Assembly (NCBI GenBank): GCA_946122785.1
Contig: CAMGYJ010000011.1
Coordinates: forward strand, 24,739,007-24,803,006
DNA length: 64,000 bases
Direction: 5' to 3'
Source: Linum tenue
Lineage: Eukaryota; Streptophyta; Magnoliopsida; Malpighiales; Linaceae
Shown here: positions 1 to 10,259 of the stretch, one piece after another
Position numbering within the stretch: the stretch's first letter is position 1
Layout: each line of letters begins with the position of its first letter
The notes under the pieces: generated by a model
Database searches by the model: none
What the model saw: only the letters and a program-made list of their open reading frames with translations
What the model was told of the DNA's origin: nothing
Made by a program: the position numbers and the translations under genes

Positions 1-334
1 TGTGATGAATTTGCTTGTTACCTTACGAATTCGGTGGAAGACTACAAGTGAGCTTATGTATTAGAACGTCATGATAAGATGGCCAATTAACATATGATCA
101 TGCCTGCCAATGATATAAGCTCTTGATCTACTGATTTTGCATTGTGCCTCGTTTGACAGATTGACCCAGAACATCATCTGGAAATGGTTGATAAATAAAG
201 CTCCAACCTGACGTACAGAAGCTCATAGGATTGTCTGTGCTTGATTTTGCATGGTACAAGTAGCTTGTGCTTAATATCGACAAGAGTTTGGATGGACAGG
301 AAAGCACAGGGGTCTGTCTGTTTGTTCTTAGTTT

Positions 335-712
335 TCACCACTTACCTGGTTTCTGTTCTGCTTGGCTATGGGCACAATCATCATCCTCCTTTTGGGCATC
401 GCCAAGATCTATTCTTCCATTAATTGATGATTGTTGTTTCCTCACTCGTATATCTCTGATGACTCTTTGCACGGCTTCTAAGAACTTTTTCAGCGTGGGT
501 CTCCTGTGCTGACCTTCCGTAGTCCCTTCTGCTCTTCTCTCAGGGCCAATTTCATCGGCCGGGGATGGTTCATCGTCCCCCTGCTGGTTGCCATACTTCT
601 GAAGTTTAGTGTACTTCATGGGGTAATTCATTTGTTGCAAACTCCTCGAGTATATTGAAAAGGGGAACTTTCTCAAACATTTTATAGTAATGTTTAGCAG
701 ATAATAAGACAT
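335..712 (-). CDS. possible short ORF or exon, unrecognised
   Basis: An open frame of 125 codons runs on the minus strand. The part from about residue 28 onward is rich in charged residues (acidic stretch near residue 45, a basic LKKFLEAVQRVIRDIRVRK helix near residue 75) and looks more protein-like than random sequence. I recognise no family. It could be a terminal exon of a gene extending outside the window, or chance. No splice structure or upstream promoter was established. The stretch 713-1143 between it and the next gene holds nothing I recognise. Confidence 0.25.
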   Translation of the reverse strand: MSYYLLNITIKCLRKFPFSIYSRSLQQMNYPMKYTKLQKYGNQQGDDEPSPADEIGPERRAEGTTEGQHRRPTLKKFLEAVQRVIRDIRVRKQQSSINGRIDLGDAQKEDDDCAHSQAEQKPGKW

Positions 713-1143
713 GGATTAGGATCATAAATGTATATTATTCTTATTAGGAGTAGGACGGCGTAGAAGGGAAGTTCAGAGATGCAATTTATTAATGATGTTT
801 GGAAGACGACGCATTTTAGATGTTATGTACTGATGCTGGAACCAGGTGGCCCTTATTTTGGAGTCGTTTATATTCAGCAAATCAAGAGGACATGCATTAT
901 ATCGATCAAAGACACTTTTTTTCCCTGTGTCTTATGACGACTTCAAAATCAAATTTACATTCCAAGAAAGATGAAGCAGTTGCAATGGGAGCATATATTG
1001 CACGGAGCTTGAGATTGACTTTATTTGTTTTTTTTATTCAGGCACGGCTGGGTTAGTTTGGCTTCATGGAAAACTTGAAGAGTTATGGCCTTATGTGGGC
1101 AGTCAATGTTTCAGAAATAGAAGACTAATGATTCGATAAGGTA

Positions 1144-1821
1144 TCAGAGCGGCTTTACATTTTGTTTCTCAAAGCTGTTCCCCAAAAGCTTCAAAAACTC
1201 GTTGAAATCCACCAACCCATCTCCATTCTCATCATATGATGTGATCATCTCTTTGCAGTTTGCTTCCGAAGCATGACTGTGGCAGCACCAAAGCCTGGAA
1301 AGCACTGTCCTCAACTCCTTGGCATCAATGAACCCATCATCATTTCCATCAAACACATTAAACGCGGCTTTAGCCTCCTCAAGGCTAGGTTCCAGCTCCT
1401 CGAACATGTCCGTGATCTCATTAGCTCTCAGCTTCCGAGCCTGATGCTGCTGGTCGTCATTAAGGTCATCATGCCAATTGGTTCCTAGTCTTCCCATTAC
1501 CATCCTCACTTCACTTGTGCTTATTCCCTCTGTGTCGTGATCTCTTTCGTGTACATTACTGGGATCGGGTGAAGGTTTATGGGCAAAATTGCTAGGGGTC
1601 CTGGAAGGTTGTACAGGGGTTAGTTGATGTATTTCTGGGGCCTGGAATTGACCCCAAAACATCTGAAGCGACAAAGCTATATTCAGCACAGAATGGGTTA
1701 GATGCAAAAGAGTGATGCAAAGAATGATGCCGTCGATGACAATCATGAGAAGCAAGGCTTGGGTTTGTGGAGAAGTGGAGTTCAGTGATGCGGCTGTTGC
1801 TGCTACTGCTGCTCTCTCCAT
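1144..1821 (-). CDS. EF-hand calcium-binding protein, calmodulin-like (CML45/46 type)
   Basis: This intronless ORF encodes 225 residues. Residues about 22-50 form a strongly hydrophobic segment (ALLLMIVIDGIILCITLL), a likely membrane anchor. A polar, disordered linker follows. Two canonical 12-residue EF-hand loops lie in the C-terminal half: DGNDDGFIDAKE and DENGDGLVDFNE, each with acidic residues at positions 1, 3, 5 and 12 and glycine at 6. An N-terminal membrane segment followed by one EF-hand pair matches the plant CML45/CML46-like group, which are calcium sensors that bind targets after calcium loading. The first ATG at 1821 is chosen because the hydrophobic segment follows directly and a TATA box lies about 90 bp upstream. 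Family assignment is firm; the exact orthologue is not. Confidence 0.88.
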   Translation of the reverse strand: MERAAVAATAASLNSTSPQTQALLLMIVIDGIILCITLLHLTHSVLNIALSLQMFWGQFQAPEIHQLTPVQPSRTPSNFAHKPSPDPSNVHERDHDTEGISTSEVRMVMGRLGTNWHDDLNDDQQHQARKLRANEITDMFEELEPSLEEAKAAFNVFDGNDDGFIDAKELRTVLSRLWCCHSHASEANCKEMITSYDENGDGLVDFNEFLKLLGNSFEKQNVKPL

Positions 1822-1910
1822 TTCGCGGGAAGGGAGAAACTATATACAGACTTGACGAAAATTAGTAGGAGCGACAAGAGTTGGAATATGACGACTTCCA
1901 GTGTGGCCCT

Positions 1911-1917
1911 ATATATA
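1911..1917 (-). promoter_or_regulatory. TATA box of the CML-type gene
   Basis: The sequence ATATATA lies within CCTATATATAGG, about 90 bp upstream of the start codon at 1821 on the minus strand, at a usual distance for a plant core promoter. The stretch from here to 2448 holds no gene; it is presumably promoter and spacer. Confidence 0.5.
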
Positions 1918-2456
1918 GGCCTAGAGAGCGAGCTGTCTTGAAGATGAAGAAATGAGCGTAGACTCAAAATGAATTATGTGCAGGTGGTTTCCTCTGATAG
2001 CAATGGTGCTCTTTAGCTGATTTGGGTGTGTGGAAACTGGAAAGGAATGGTAGGTGCCAGGAAACGATTGAATGGGTCAGGAATAAAGAATGACTGGGAA
2101 GTATGTTGATTACTGGTTTCCAGGAGGCTTAATTACTGGAAATTTCTCGGAGAATCATTTTTTTTGCTGAATGTTGACGGTAGAACAAATGGTACTTCTT
2201 TAAGTCTCCGTCTTGCTGCATGGCGATAAACGATGGATCACGTCAAGGATTTCCAACTACTTTATCCAAACTTCCTCGCACTTTCAATTTTGCATCAGGA
2301 TTGGTTCTTGGTCGGTTTCTACTTCCTCCTTCCCTGCCTTTCATTTTTGAGCGTAGACTTTAAAGTCTTTTTCGCCAACTCATCCTCTAAATAACTTCAG
2401 CTGTTTCTCAAAATTAGTGAACTTTTCGTTAAATTTGAGAAAAACAAATTCTGAGC

Positions 2457-3110
2457 CAGGGGTGGAGCTACTCAGAGAGTAGGGTGGCCCCGGCCTACCC
2501 GAAATAGTCTCGACTCTTAAGACCGTAAGAATATTTGATAAAATTTGGATAAGTAGCGGTCGACCTATACATTGAATCATATAACAATAAATAGTCTAAT
2601 GGTAGCTAAGCTAAATTTTTAGCCTAAAGCAAACAGGTTCGATCCACAACAACCTCATTTTTGCTTTAACTTCTTTTTGGACTTTATTATCTTAATTCTC
2701 CTTCACAAGGTCCTGGACCAAAGCAAACGGATACCCACTCCTTTTCATTCTTTTTGTTATTTTAATCCAGCTACGAATGAAAAAATCAACCTCAATTTAT
2801 TGTGAAAGGAATTTTATTTTGTTGATAGGCTGATTTGTCTTCTTCTAAAGCTACATGTCATCGTGCATGTTTTTAGGTATATAGATAGTGAAGAATAGAT
2901 TGCGAAACAAAATAAATGATGAGTTTCTTGTTACTGATTTAATTATTTATATTGAAAGAAAGATAGCTAAATTTTTTTGTTCAGATGCTATGTTGAGAGA
3001 TTTCAATGATCTCAAAGAACGTTGTAGACTTTAAAAATAATTATTTTATTTTTATTTATATTTATCTATTTTTCGGCCCACCCGGTCTCGAAATCCTGGC
3101 TCCGCCCATG
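2457..3110. mobile_element. non-autonomous hAT transposon (654 bp)
   Basis: The element is flanked by the perfect 8-bp direct repeat TTCTGAGC (2449-2456 and 3111-3118), the target duplication length of the hAT superfamily. Its ends are imperfect inverted repeats: CAGGGGTGGAGCTA on the left and CATGGGCGGAGCCA read inward from the right. It has no coding capacity. An internal tRNA-like B box (GGTTCGATCC, near 2636-2646) lies downstream of a weak A-box-like stretch. Related hAT families in plants often carry such tRNA-like inserts. Confidence 0.85.
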
Positions 3111-3469
3111 TTCTGAGCGTGGCGGAAAGTAATTGAACATAAAAGGGTATTATCCTTCCTCCTTACACTACTATATGGACATTCCAGGCCAAGAGGGGGT
3201 TAGATAGAAAAAGAGAGGCCTCTGCGCATATCAAGTGGGTCTATTTCTGTCATTCTACTCTTTTTTCCATATCATCCTACTGTTTTTTTTTTCTTTTCAA
3301 AAACTACGTTTCTGAACTTGGGCTTCTGGTTTAAAGTTTGAGCTTGGTTACATAAAAAAAGAAAATGGCTTTCCAAAAAGAAAAATGGAAAAACTTCTTA
3401 ATGGTCTTCAGGCCAACTTGTAAAACAAAACGTTCATGGTAAACCTCTTTTTTTTTCTTCAGAAAACCC

Positions 3470-3945
3470 AAATTTTGATTATTACTTAGGCAAAGAAGAC
3501 AGTGGATTTTTATGATAACATAGTGAATTTGATGATAGAAGAAATTGATATTAATTGGCAGCGACAGAGCTAAGTGTAATTAAAGAGACAATAATTTTTC
3601 CTTATTTTTTTAATATGAGATTACAATATATGCATTCAAATGTGTCAGTAAATATTGAAAATGACAGGATAAGCACAATTAACCCGTTTTTCTCTCTAAA
3701 ATTACCTGAATTTAATTATTGTTTAGGCAAAAAAGACTGTGGGTTCTTATGATAACATAGTGGATTCGGTGAGAGAAGAAATTGATATTAATTATCAGTG
3801 ATAGAGCTAAGTGTAGTCAAAGAGGGCATAATTTCTCCTTATTTTTTTATATGAGATTATAATGTATGTATTCAAATGTTGAAAATGACATGATAAGCAA
3901 TATTAACTCGTGTTTCTCTCTAAAATTAATGTTAATCTTATCATT
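3470..3945. repeat. tandem duplication, unit about 237 bp
   Basis: Two adjacent diverged copies are visible. The first begins near 3477 (ATTATTACTTAGGCAAAG) and the second near 3714 (AATTATTGTTTAGGCAAAA). They share the order of several later blocks, for example AGAAATTGATATTAATT and CTCTCTAAAATTA. The surrounding 3119-4600 is AT-rich non-coding sequence with no gene. A GC-rich block CGGGCCGCCCCC near 4038 may be the edge of another old transposon. Confidence 0.6.
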
Positions 3946-4599
3946 AACGTAGACATAGAGAACTTAAGTTTAGATAGTATGGATTTCGAAAATAATCATA
4001 AATGTCTGTAAAAAGATATCAAACTTCATTCAGCCAACGGGCCGCCCCCAATTCTAGTTATTATCTTAAATTTTCTGCATTTTTGTTTATTATGCAAATC
4101 TATTGTAATACTAATGATTAATAAATTTTTTTGTACCACGTAAAATTATTAGCTTTCGTTTTGTTACCGTTAATTATTTCTTAATGAAGCTCCACTTTAG
4201 CGTTTACGTCAGAAATTAATAACTCTATAATGTGTTTTACTATTATGATTTTAATTTTACATTTATTTATTTATTGAATAGGGTGATACTCTTCGTTATA
4301 AACCCAACAAGGAGCTCGAAGAGGATTTGCTGGGAACCCTCACGCAAAGAGAGAAACAAGTCTCTAACCCCAACCCCTTGTTCGAAGGCTTGCCGCGGTC
4401 GGTGATAACAGAAAAATGGTGTTATTAGCCCCCTATATTTAGGGTCGTTTTAAGTCATTTCGTAGTCTAATTGGTTGATATGTCATCAAATATATGCTTA
4501 ATTCATTCATTGGAGAAATTAATGTCATATTAGAGTGTTTTAGATGATACAATGTTAAGTACGAAAATGGGGTCACAAGTGTAGAATTATGTGAAAAAA

Positions 4600-7500
4600 T
4601 GAGAGTTCATGGCCGGGAAGTTAGGGTGCAAAGATGAGCATCGAGATTGCGGCCTCCAATGGCGAGGAGGAAATTCAATACAAGATGACTTCAATTTCCA
4701 ATTCTTACACTTATTGCAAATGGGAAGATGCGGAGAAGGATTGTGAGCCAGTTAATCCTCCACCAACACCCCCTTCAAGTCCTGAGATTTAATGGTTCAA
4801 TATGGTGTCTCATGTCGACCTGATGGATATAAGTAGTGATGAGAAGGGCAATTCAAGGAAGACTAGTTCACCCAATTCCAAGAAAATGCAAGAGTTGCTT
4901 CTCATTTCTTATCAAGCAAAGTTAGATCGGAGGAAACTTCAAAATTTTGAGTTTGAGACAAGGTATCTTAAGGGCAAGATGAGAAACAAGATTAAGAAGA
5001 ACGATGGAAGTAAACTACTTTCCATCAAAGAGAATAAAGAATCTGGGGAGTGCTACAAGTCACTCACGAATGAAGTTCTTAGAGCAAGGAAGCTTAGTAT
5101 CTTTAAACATAATCAACCGGCCGAACAATGCTTTGGGTCACTAGCCACGGACGAGGCAACCGAGAGACTTCATAGTCTTCACCTTGGGCTACATCACAAG
5201 TTTGATTACTATGAGGCATCAAGTGTGGAGGATGGAGCTATCCTCACTTAGCTTGCCAAAGGAAAGTCCTACGAAAAGACTTCAAAGGCGCGCTAGTTGG
5301 GATGGGAGGCAACCCAACACTTTCGGTTTGTGTATCTTTCTCTTGTCTTTTGAATAACTTGTTAAAGTTAGGGATTGATTAGTTTAGATAATGAATGATG
5401 GAACTTTAGCCCTTGCCATGACTTTATTTCTTGAATGAATGTTGTAATTGATGATTGAAATCCTTAGGTGTAGTTGAAATGTAATCATTGCTTGAAAGGG
5501 GTAAGATCGCGGCCGCGAGGTTAAAGATCGCGATAGAGATCTTTGGACCCCAGGCCGCAATCTAGCCCGCCCCTATTTAAGGAGGAGTGCATTATTCAAT
5601 GCATGTGCTTTCTCTCCGCAAAATCTTTCAAATCTCCTACACTATGTTCTTAAAGTCCTTTAGTACCTTTTCATCTTACTTCATCTCACTTCATCTTTCA
5701 AGCATCTTTATGGAAGTATTGCATAATATTTTTGATTAATACCATGTCTCCAAGCAAGCTCAGGTCCTACTGTTTTTTTAATTTTTCTATCATTTGAGTA
5801 CGTTAGCTAGGTCAAAATGTGTTCGAAAGCAAAGTGAACTTTGGTCCTTTTTAGGGCTATAACATGATTTCTTTATATTATAGGATGAATAATTATGCTT
5901 TCAAAAATATGTTATGTTTATTGGGAGACTTTGGTGGGATGGTTTGACTTAGTTTTGTTGTTCTTAAAGTTCGCCCACCAAGTGTTCGAAAAAATTCACC
6001 AATCACATATCATGCAATTTCTTTGATCCTATGCTATGCAATTGAACTTATGATTATGCATGAGCCTTGCATGTATGAAGTTTGGTTTATTTGTGGAGTT
6101 TTGAGTGTTATGAGTATTGATTAATCCATACTTCTCTATCCATACTCACTTTTTTAATACATATTCTTACTTAAGTGTGCGGGTGCATAAATACTTGCAA
6201 GAGCAACCTTCCAAGTTCAATTGTCAATTTTGAGTGGACTAATGGTGTTTGTATACCTTTGGTTCTACACTTCTTTTGTAGGGTATCCAACAAGCAAAAA
6301 TGCATGGTCTGAGGAGAGAGTTCTCAACCGGTGGAGAACTACATCTCCTCTAGCACCCATTCTGGTTCAAAGGAAGAAGAAGAGTAAACCCCGCCAAAGA
6401 TAAGTAATCATTGAGGCACCAAATCCACATCAACAAAAACCTTTGGAGAAACCTCTTGGAGATCAACTAATGATACAAGATGAAACTGGAGTTTCTATGG
6501 AGCATATCACTCATTACTTTCTAGAAGCTATTCCCGAGCGCTTCACCACAAAACTCATATGGCTCCAAGGCCTTACCTTAGGCGAGAGCACATGCCTCAT
6601 TTGGGGCGAGAGCACGTGCCTCATTTGGACTCTATTAGTCAAGGTTGGGATCAAGGAGGCTATACGTGCAAAGGTCAACAAGCTGGAGTGTTGAAGTTGC
6701 TAAGCATTAAGGAGAACATTTATAGAGTGCTCGTTCTAGAATTCCTTATACCACTCACCATTGAAGATCTCCGAGGCATTGCAGATGTAGAGAACAACAT
6801 TAAATTCAGACTTGGAGGAGAACATCACCTTATGTCGATTTAGTAGTTCACAAGAGCTTTAGATATATATCCGACGAACTTTATGATTTCATTGGATGGC
6901 TTTGCTACCTTGACAAGAGAGAGCGACTTTCCATGCTTCAAAGCATTCTATGAGTCTGAAGTGAATAAAACAGGTAACTAATAGTGGGATGTCAAGATAT
7001 CTAAGCCATTGAGTTGAGACCGGAGTGGAGATTGATCCACCACGTGATTTCTAGGTCTGTGGGAGCTAAATACAAGAGTAATGGCAACAAAACTGCAGAG
7101 ACGTCGCATTTCTTCATAGCATGCATACTTCTCAGCCCTTGCATCTCGGTTTGGCGATCCTCTACACATTGAAGCGATATGAGAATGATCATTGGCTTGC
7201 GGCATTGCACGATAGAGTGTATGTCACCCAACTTGCTCATTTCTTCGGGGTTGACTTTCAAGCTGTTAAATTTCAAATGGACTCGAAGACGAGACCTATT
7301 TCCTTTGAGACCCTAAAGTCAAATATTAAGGTTGTGACCCCGAGTGATAAAGGTATTTGGGGTTTCCAAGGTATTCCCTTTCCACTCGAGAACAAATTGG
7401 ATGTGAAAGGCACGATGCTTCATCTTTCGGCTCCCACCAACCAACATGCAACGAGGCAAGCAATGGAAGTGGATTGGCAAGGAAGATCAAGAAGCAAGCA

Positions 7501-7790
7501 TGCAAGAGGAGGAAGTGACACATAAACCAAACTACCATCCGACAACCTCAACAATCAATCAAGCTAGAGACTAGCATATACCGAGGCAATGGTAGCGGCC
7601 ATCCTCCATAACAAAAGAAGGGAGAAGAAAGCAAGGCAACACCTAATGGCGTGCATACATGCGATAATGGAGAAGATGGAGATCCCTGTAGCGGATATCT
7701 TCCCACCATTTGTGCCTTCTCCTTCCCCTGAACATCATCAAGCCGGAGAAGAGGAATAATCCTCCGCAGAGGATTAACTCTTAGGTATTA
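4600..7790 (+). mobile_element. degraded Athila-like Ty3/gypsy retroelement remnant
   Basis: The stretch has the texture of the 3' part of a plant Athila/Tat-type element. There is a short proline-rich tail ending near 4790 (PVNPPPTPPSSPEI then stop). A 149-codon ORF at 4802-5251 has no recognised domain. The sequence near 5290-5320 (GGGAGGCAACCCAACAC) is common downstream of pol in such elements. A GC-rich promoter-like block at 5485-5580 repeats GATCGCGGCCGCG words and is followed by a TATTTAAGG TATA-like box. Several interrupted frames follow. No pair of LTRs is intact. The assignment is inference from sequence texture, so family and boundaries are approximate. Confidence 0.45.
6443..7525 (+). 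pseudogene. broken retroelement ORF fragments
   Basis: Frame fragments at 6443-6694, 6559-6843 and 7121-7525 together look like one decayed coding region. A short in-frame tandem duplication (GESTCLIW twice near 6585-6630) is visible. The last fragment (134 codons) contains a run resembling the variable ORF found beside pol in Athila-like elements, but I cannot place a named domain. Stops and frame changes separate the pieces, so no product is expected. Confidence 0.3.
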
Positions 7791-8141
7791 AGGGCCCACT
7801 TTTCTATCTTTCATGTATTTACTTTTCTTTCTTTTGACTTTAAACAAAGTATATTATTATGTTTTAATTTCCATACTTCGTACTTTTCATTTCATAGTAG
7901 TAGTAACTAAAATACATAATTATCTATGTTCTTTTGTGCCCCATTACTTTCTTCTATTCTTTCTACTTATGAGCTTTATCGTTCTATACCAACCAAGAAG
8001 ACAAAGGCCTACACTTGTGCACCAACAACAACCCAACCAAACACCCTATGGTAACGATTCACGAACCTACCTTAAAATTCCCACATTGAGAATAATTTGT
8101 CTCTCAAGTGTGTGTGTGTGGGGGGAGGGGGGGATTGTATG

Positions 8142-8463
8142 TGTTATAAACGCTCTGCTACGGGTCAGGAAATCACCGGAATCAATAAAGCAAGAATACG
8201 AAAGCGAGAATCGAAAAACACAGATACACGATTTACGTGGTTCACTAACACGATGTGTGTTAGCTAGTCCACGGGCGAGAGAGAGTCAGTTTCACTATAT
8301 TGAGGAGATTACAGATTACAGAGGAGTATGAGAAGTATTTATAGTACTTCTCCATGTGGGTCTAAACCTAATCCAATCTGGCAAAGGAAACGGTTACAGA
8401 CCAAGCCCAGAACCCGAACACAAATAACATTGAGCCCATAGTCAGTTTCAAGTCACATCAACA
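8142..8463 (+). mobile_element. solo LTR (322 bp) with 5-bp target duplication
   Basis: The segment starts TGTTATAA and ends ATCAACA, so its ends are the inverted TGTT/AACA expected of an LTR. It is flanked by the direct repeat GTATG at 8137-8141 and 8464-8468. A TATTTATAG TATA-like box lies near 8335. No internal retroelement sequence is attached, so this is a solo LTR left by recombination. It interrupts a (TG)n plus poly-G tract. The neighbouring 7800-8136 and 8469-8837 hold no gene. Confidence 0.85.
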
Positions 8464-8837
8464 GTATGCTTGATTGAATGATTCGGGAATGACTCTTGCC
8501 ATAGTTAGTAGTAGCTTCCCTTATTCATGAATGTAATACATTGATGATCGTTTGTGGGAATGGCTGCTATCGATTTATTGTGTTTTGGTGTGTTGAATGA
8601 CTTATATTTTGTATTTGGAACCTTGATGTTATACACAAATGTTTTCAAATTTGGGGGTTCCTAACATCTTGTCTCTAGCATCTATCCCCTCAATGTGCTT
8701 TAAATTGCTAGATAGTCATTATGGCATGCTTTATAGGAAGTAGTTTGCATTTACCAAGATTGTCGGTGTATGAGGGATTTTACTCTTATCTTCCTCCTTG
8801 GTGAGTTGATAATGTTTGCTACTTAGGTAAAGACATG

Positions 8838-10215
8838 TGACTCGCTCCGAATATCACAATAAAATCCCACTTAAGGCCCAAGTATAAACCTTATATGGGT
8901 GCAATATAGGGCAAGTATGTTTAAATATCAACCCGGGCCGGCCCATGTACCCCTACTTCAATCGTTTGAAACATTATCTAGCGGAAGGTTGATTGTTGAA
9001 ATCTCTACAATCTATTATTTAAAAGCAAGACTTAAAAAGTAAAAGGGTGGAAAACTCTTGGCGAGAAGCTTCACGTGGGATCGAATGACTCGGTGTGTGA
9101 CAAGGCAATTGTGAGCCGTAGGAGGTGCAACAATGGTTAGATACCATCCTCTCAACTGCTAGGCCAACGAAAGCATTAGAGGCTACAAGTGTAGCCCTCT
9201 TGCCTCAAGCAATTGAGGGTTGACTTACCTTCTTCCTCAAACCAAGGTTTGGACGACATAATCACAATTAACCTAGGTGTCTAATTCAAGTAGAGGTTTG
9301 CCCTTCATTAACCTACTTAGGAGGCATGAAGTGCCTAAGAAAACCCAGCTCAATTTGAGCCTCATAACATAAGGGGGATTCTCTCTAAGCTAGGTTAGAA
9401 TAGCACAATATATTGCCAAGCACACACAATGCATAATCACCATGAAAAATACCTCAATTATGAAATTAAACACCACCATCACACAATCATTTAATCCACA
9501 CAATCAATTACATAATAGAAGTTAGGGTTCTACAACATCCAAGTGAAAAGGGAAACTACTCCATGCTAGACAAAGGAAGAACACAAAGGATGAAGAAAGA
9601 AACATCATTGTGATGCCTCCAACTCTCCTTGTGCTTGTAGAGATCCTCTCTTGAAGAGGAACTTCCAAAATCTTCACTTGGAGCAAATCCTTGCCTTTTC
9701 TCCCTCCTGGTTCGTGCTTTCTCTCTCTAGGGTTTCAAGAATTCTCTCACTTTGGGCTCTCCCCTCTTCTTCCTTTCAGCTCTCAATTCGCACCCAATTC
9801 AAGGCCATGAACATCAGGCTGGGACCGTGAACACAAATCAAAACGCACAGCTTCACTTAAGGCGTTCACGGTCCATGGCTCCAATTTACGGTATTAGAGA
9901 CCGTGAACTGCCTTGGTGTCAGTAACCTCTCAAACCGCTCTAGACACTTCGCGGTTCATGGTTTGTGGTTCCAGTTCACGGTCCTGGCGACCGTGAACTC
10001 CAATGTTTGACCGCGAACTGTTGCTGAATCCTCTTATTTGCCCGGTCTTTGCTCCTTTTCTTCCAACTTTGGACTCCGGGGTTGGTTTCACCTGTTAGAC
10101 TCTGAAACACATAGAAACACAACAAACCTAGCGTAAAACCACCATTTTAGGAGCTCAAATGCCACAAACGTCAAAGAGAAACGGGGATAAAAGGTGTACA
10201 TTTAGGCTCGGATCA
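8838..10215 (-). repeat. 3' LTR of the Athila-like element
   Basis: On the minus strand it starts TGATCCGAGCC next to the purine tract and ends GAGCGAGTCA. About 300-420 bp from its start it holds repeated TTCACGGTC / GACCGTGAA words. It matches the copy at 16398-17745 closely but for indels. A block of about 97 bp near 9303-9400 is absent from the other copy, and the other copy has an extra block of about 30 bp near 16640. Confidence 0.85.
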
Positions 10216-10232
10216 CTCCCCCACACCTAGAC

Positions 10233-10254
10233 GTTTGCTTGTCCCCAAGCAAAC
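10233..10254 (-). other. hairpin next to the polypurine tract
   Basis: GTTTGCTTG and CAAGCAAAC form a perfect 9-bp stem with a 4-nt loop, just inside the purine tract that primes plus-strand synthesis. The same hairpin occurs beside the tract of the element at 20438-23799 (22398-22419). Confidence 0.6.
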
Positions 10255-10259
10255 CATTT

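Noticed and set aside
2590..2650. tRNA gene
   Set aside because: Only the B box is convincing. No cloverleaf can be folded, and it lies inside a hAT element.
7813..8331. 172-codon plus-strand ORF
   Set aside because: It runs across the TG/poly-G tract into the solo LTR with its target duplication, so it is a chance fusion.
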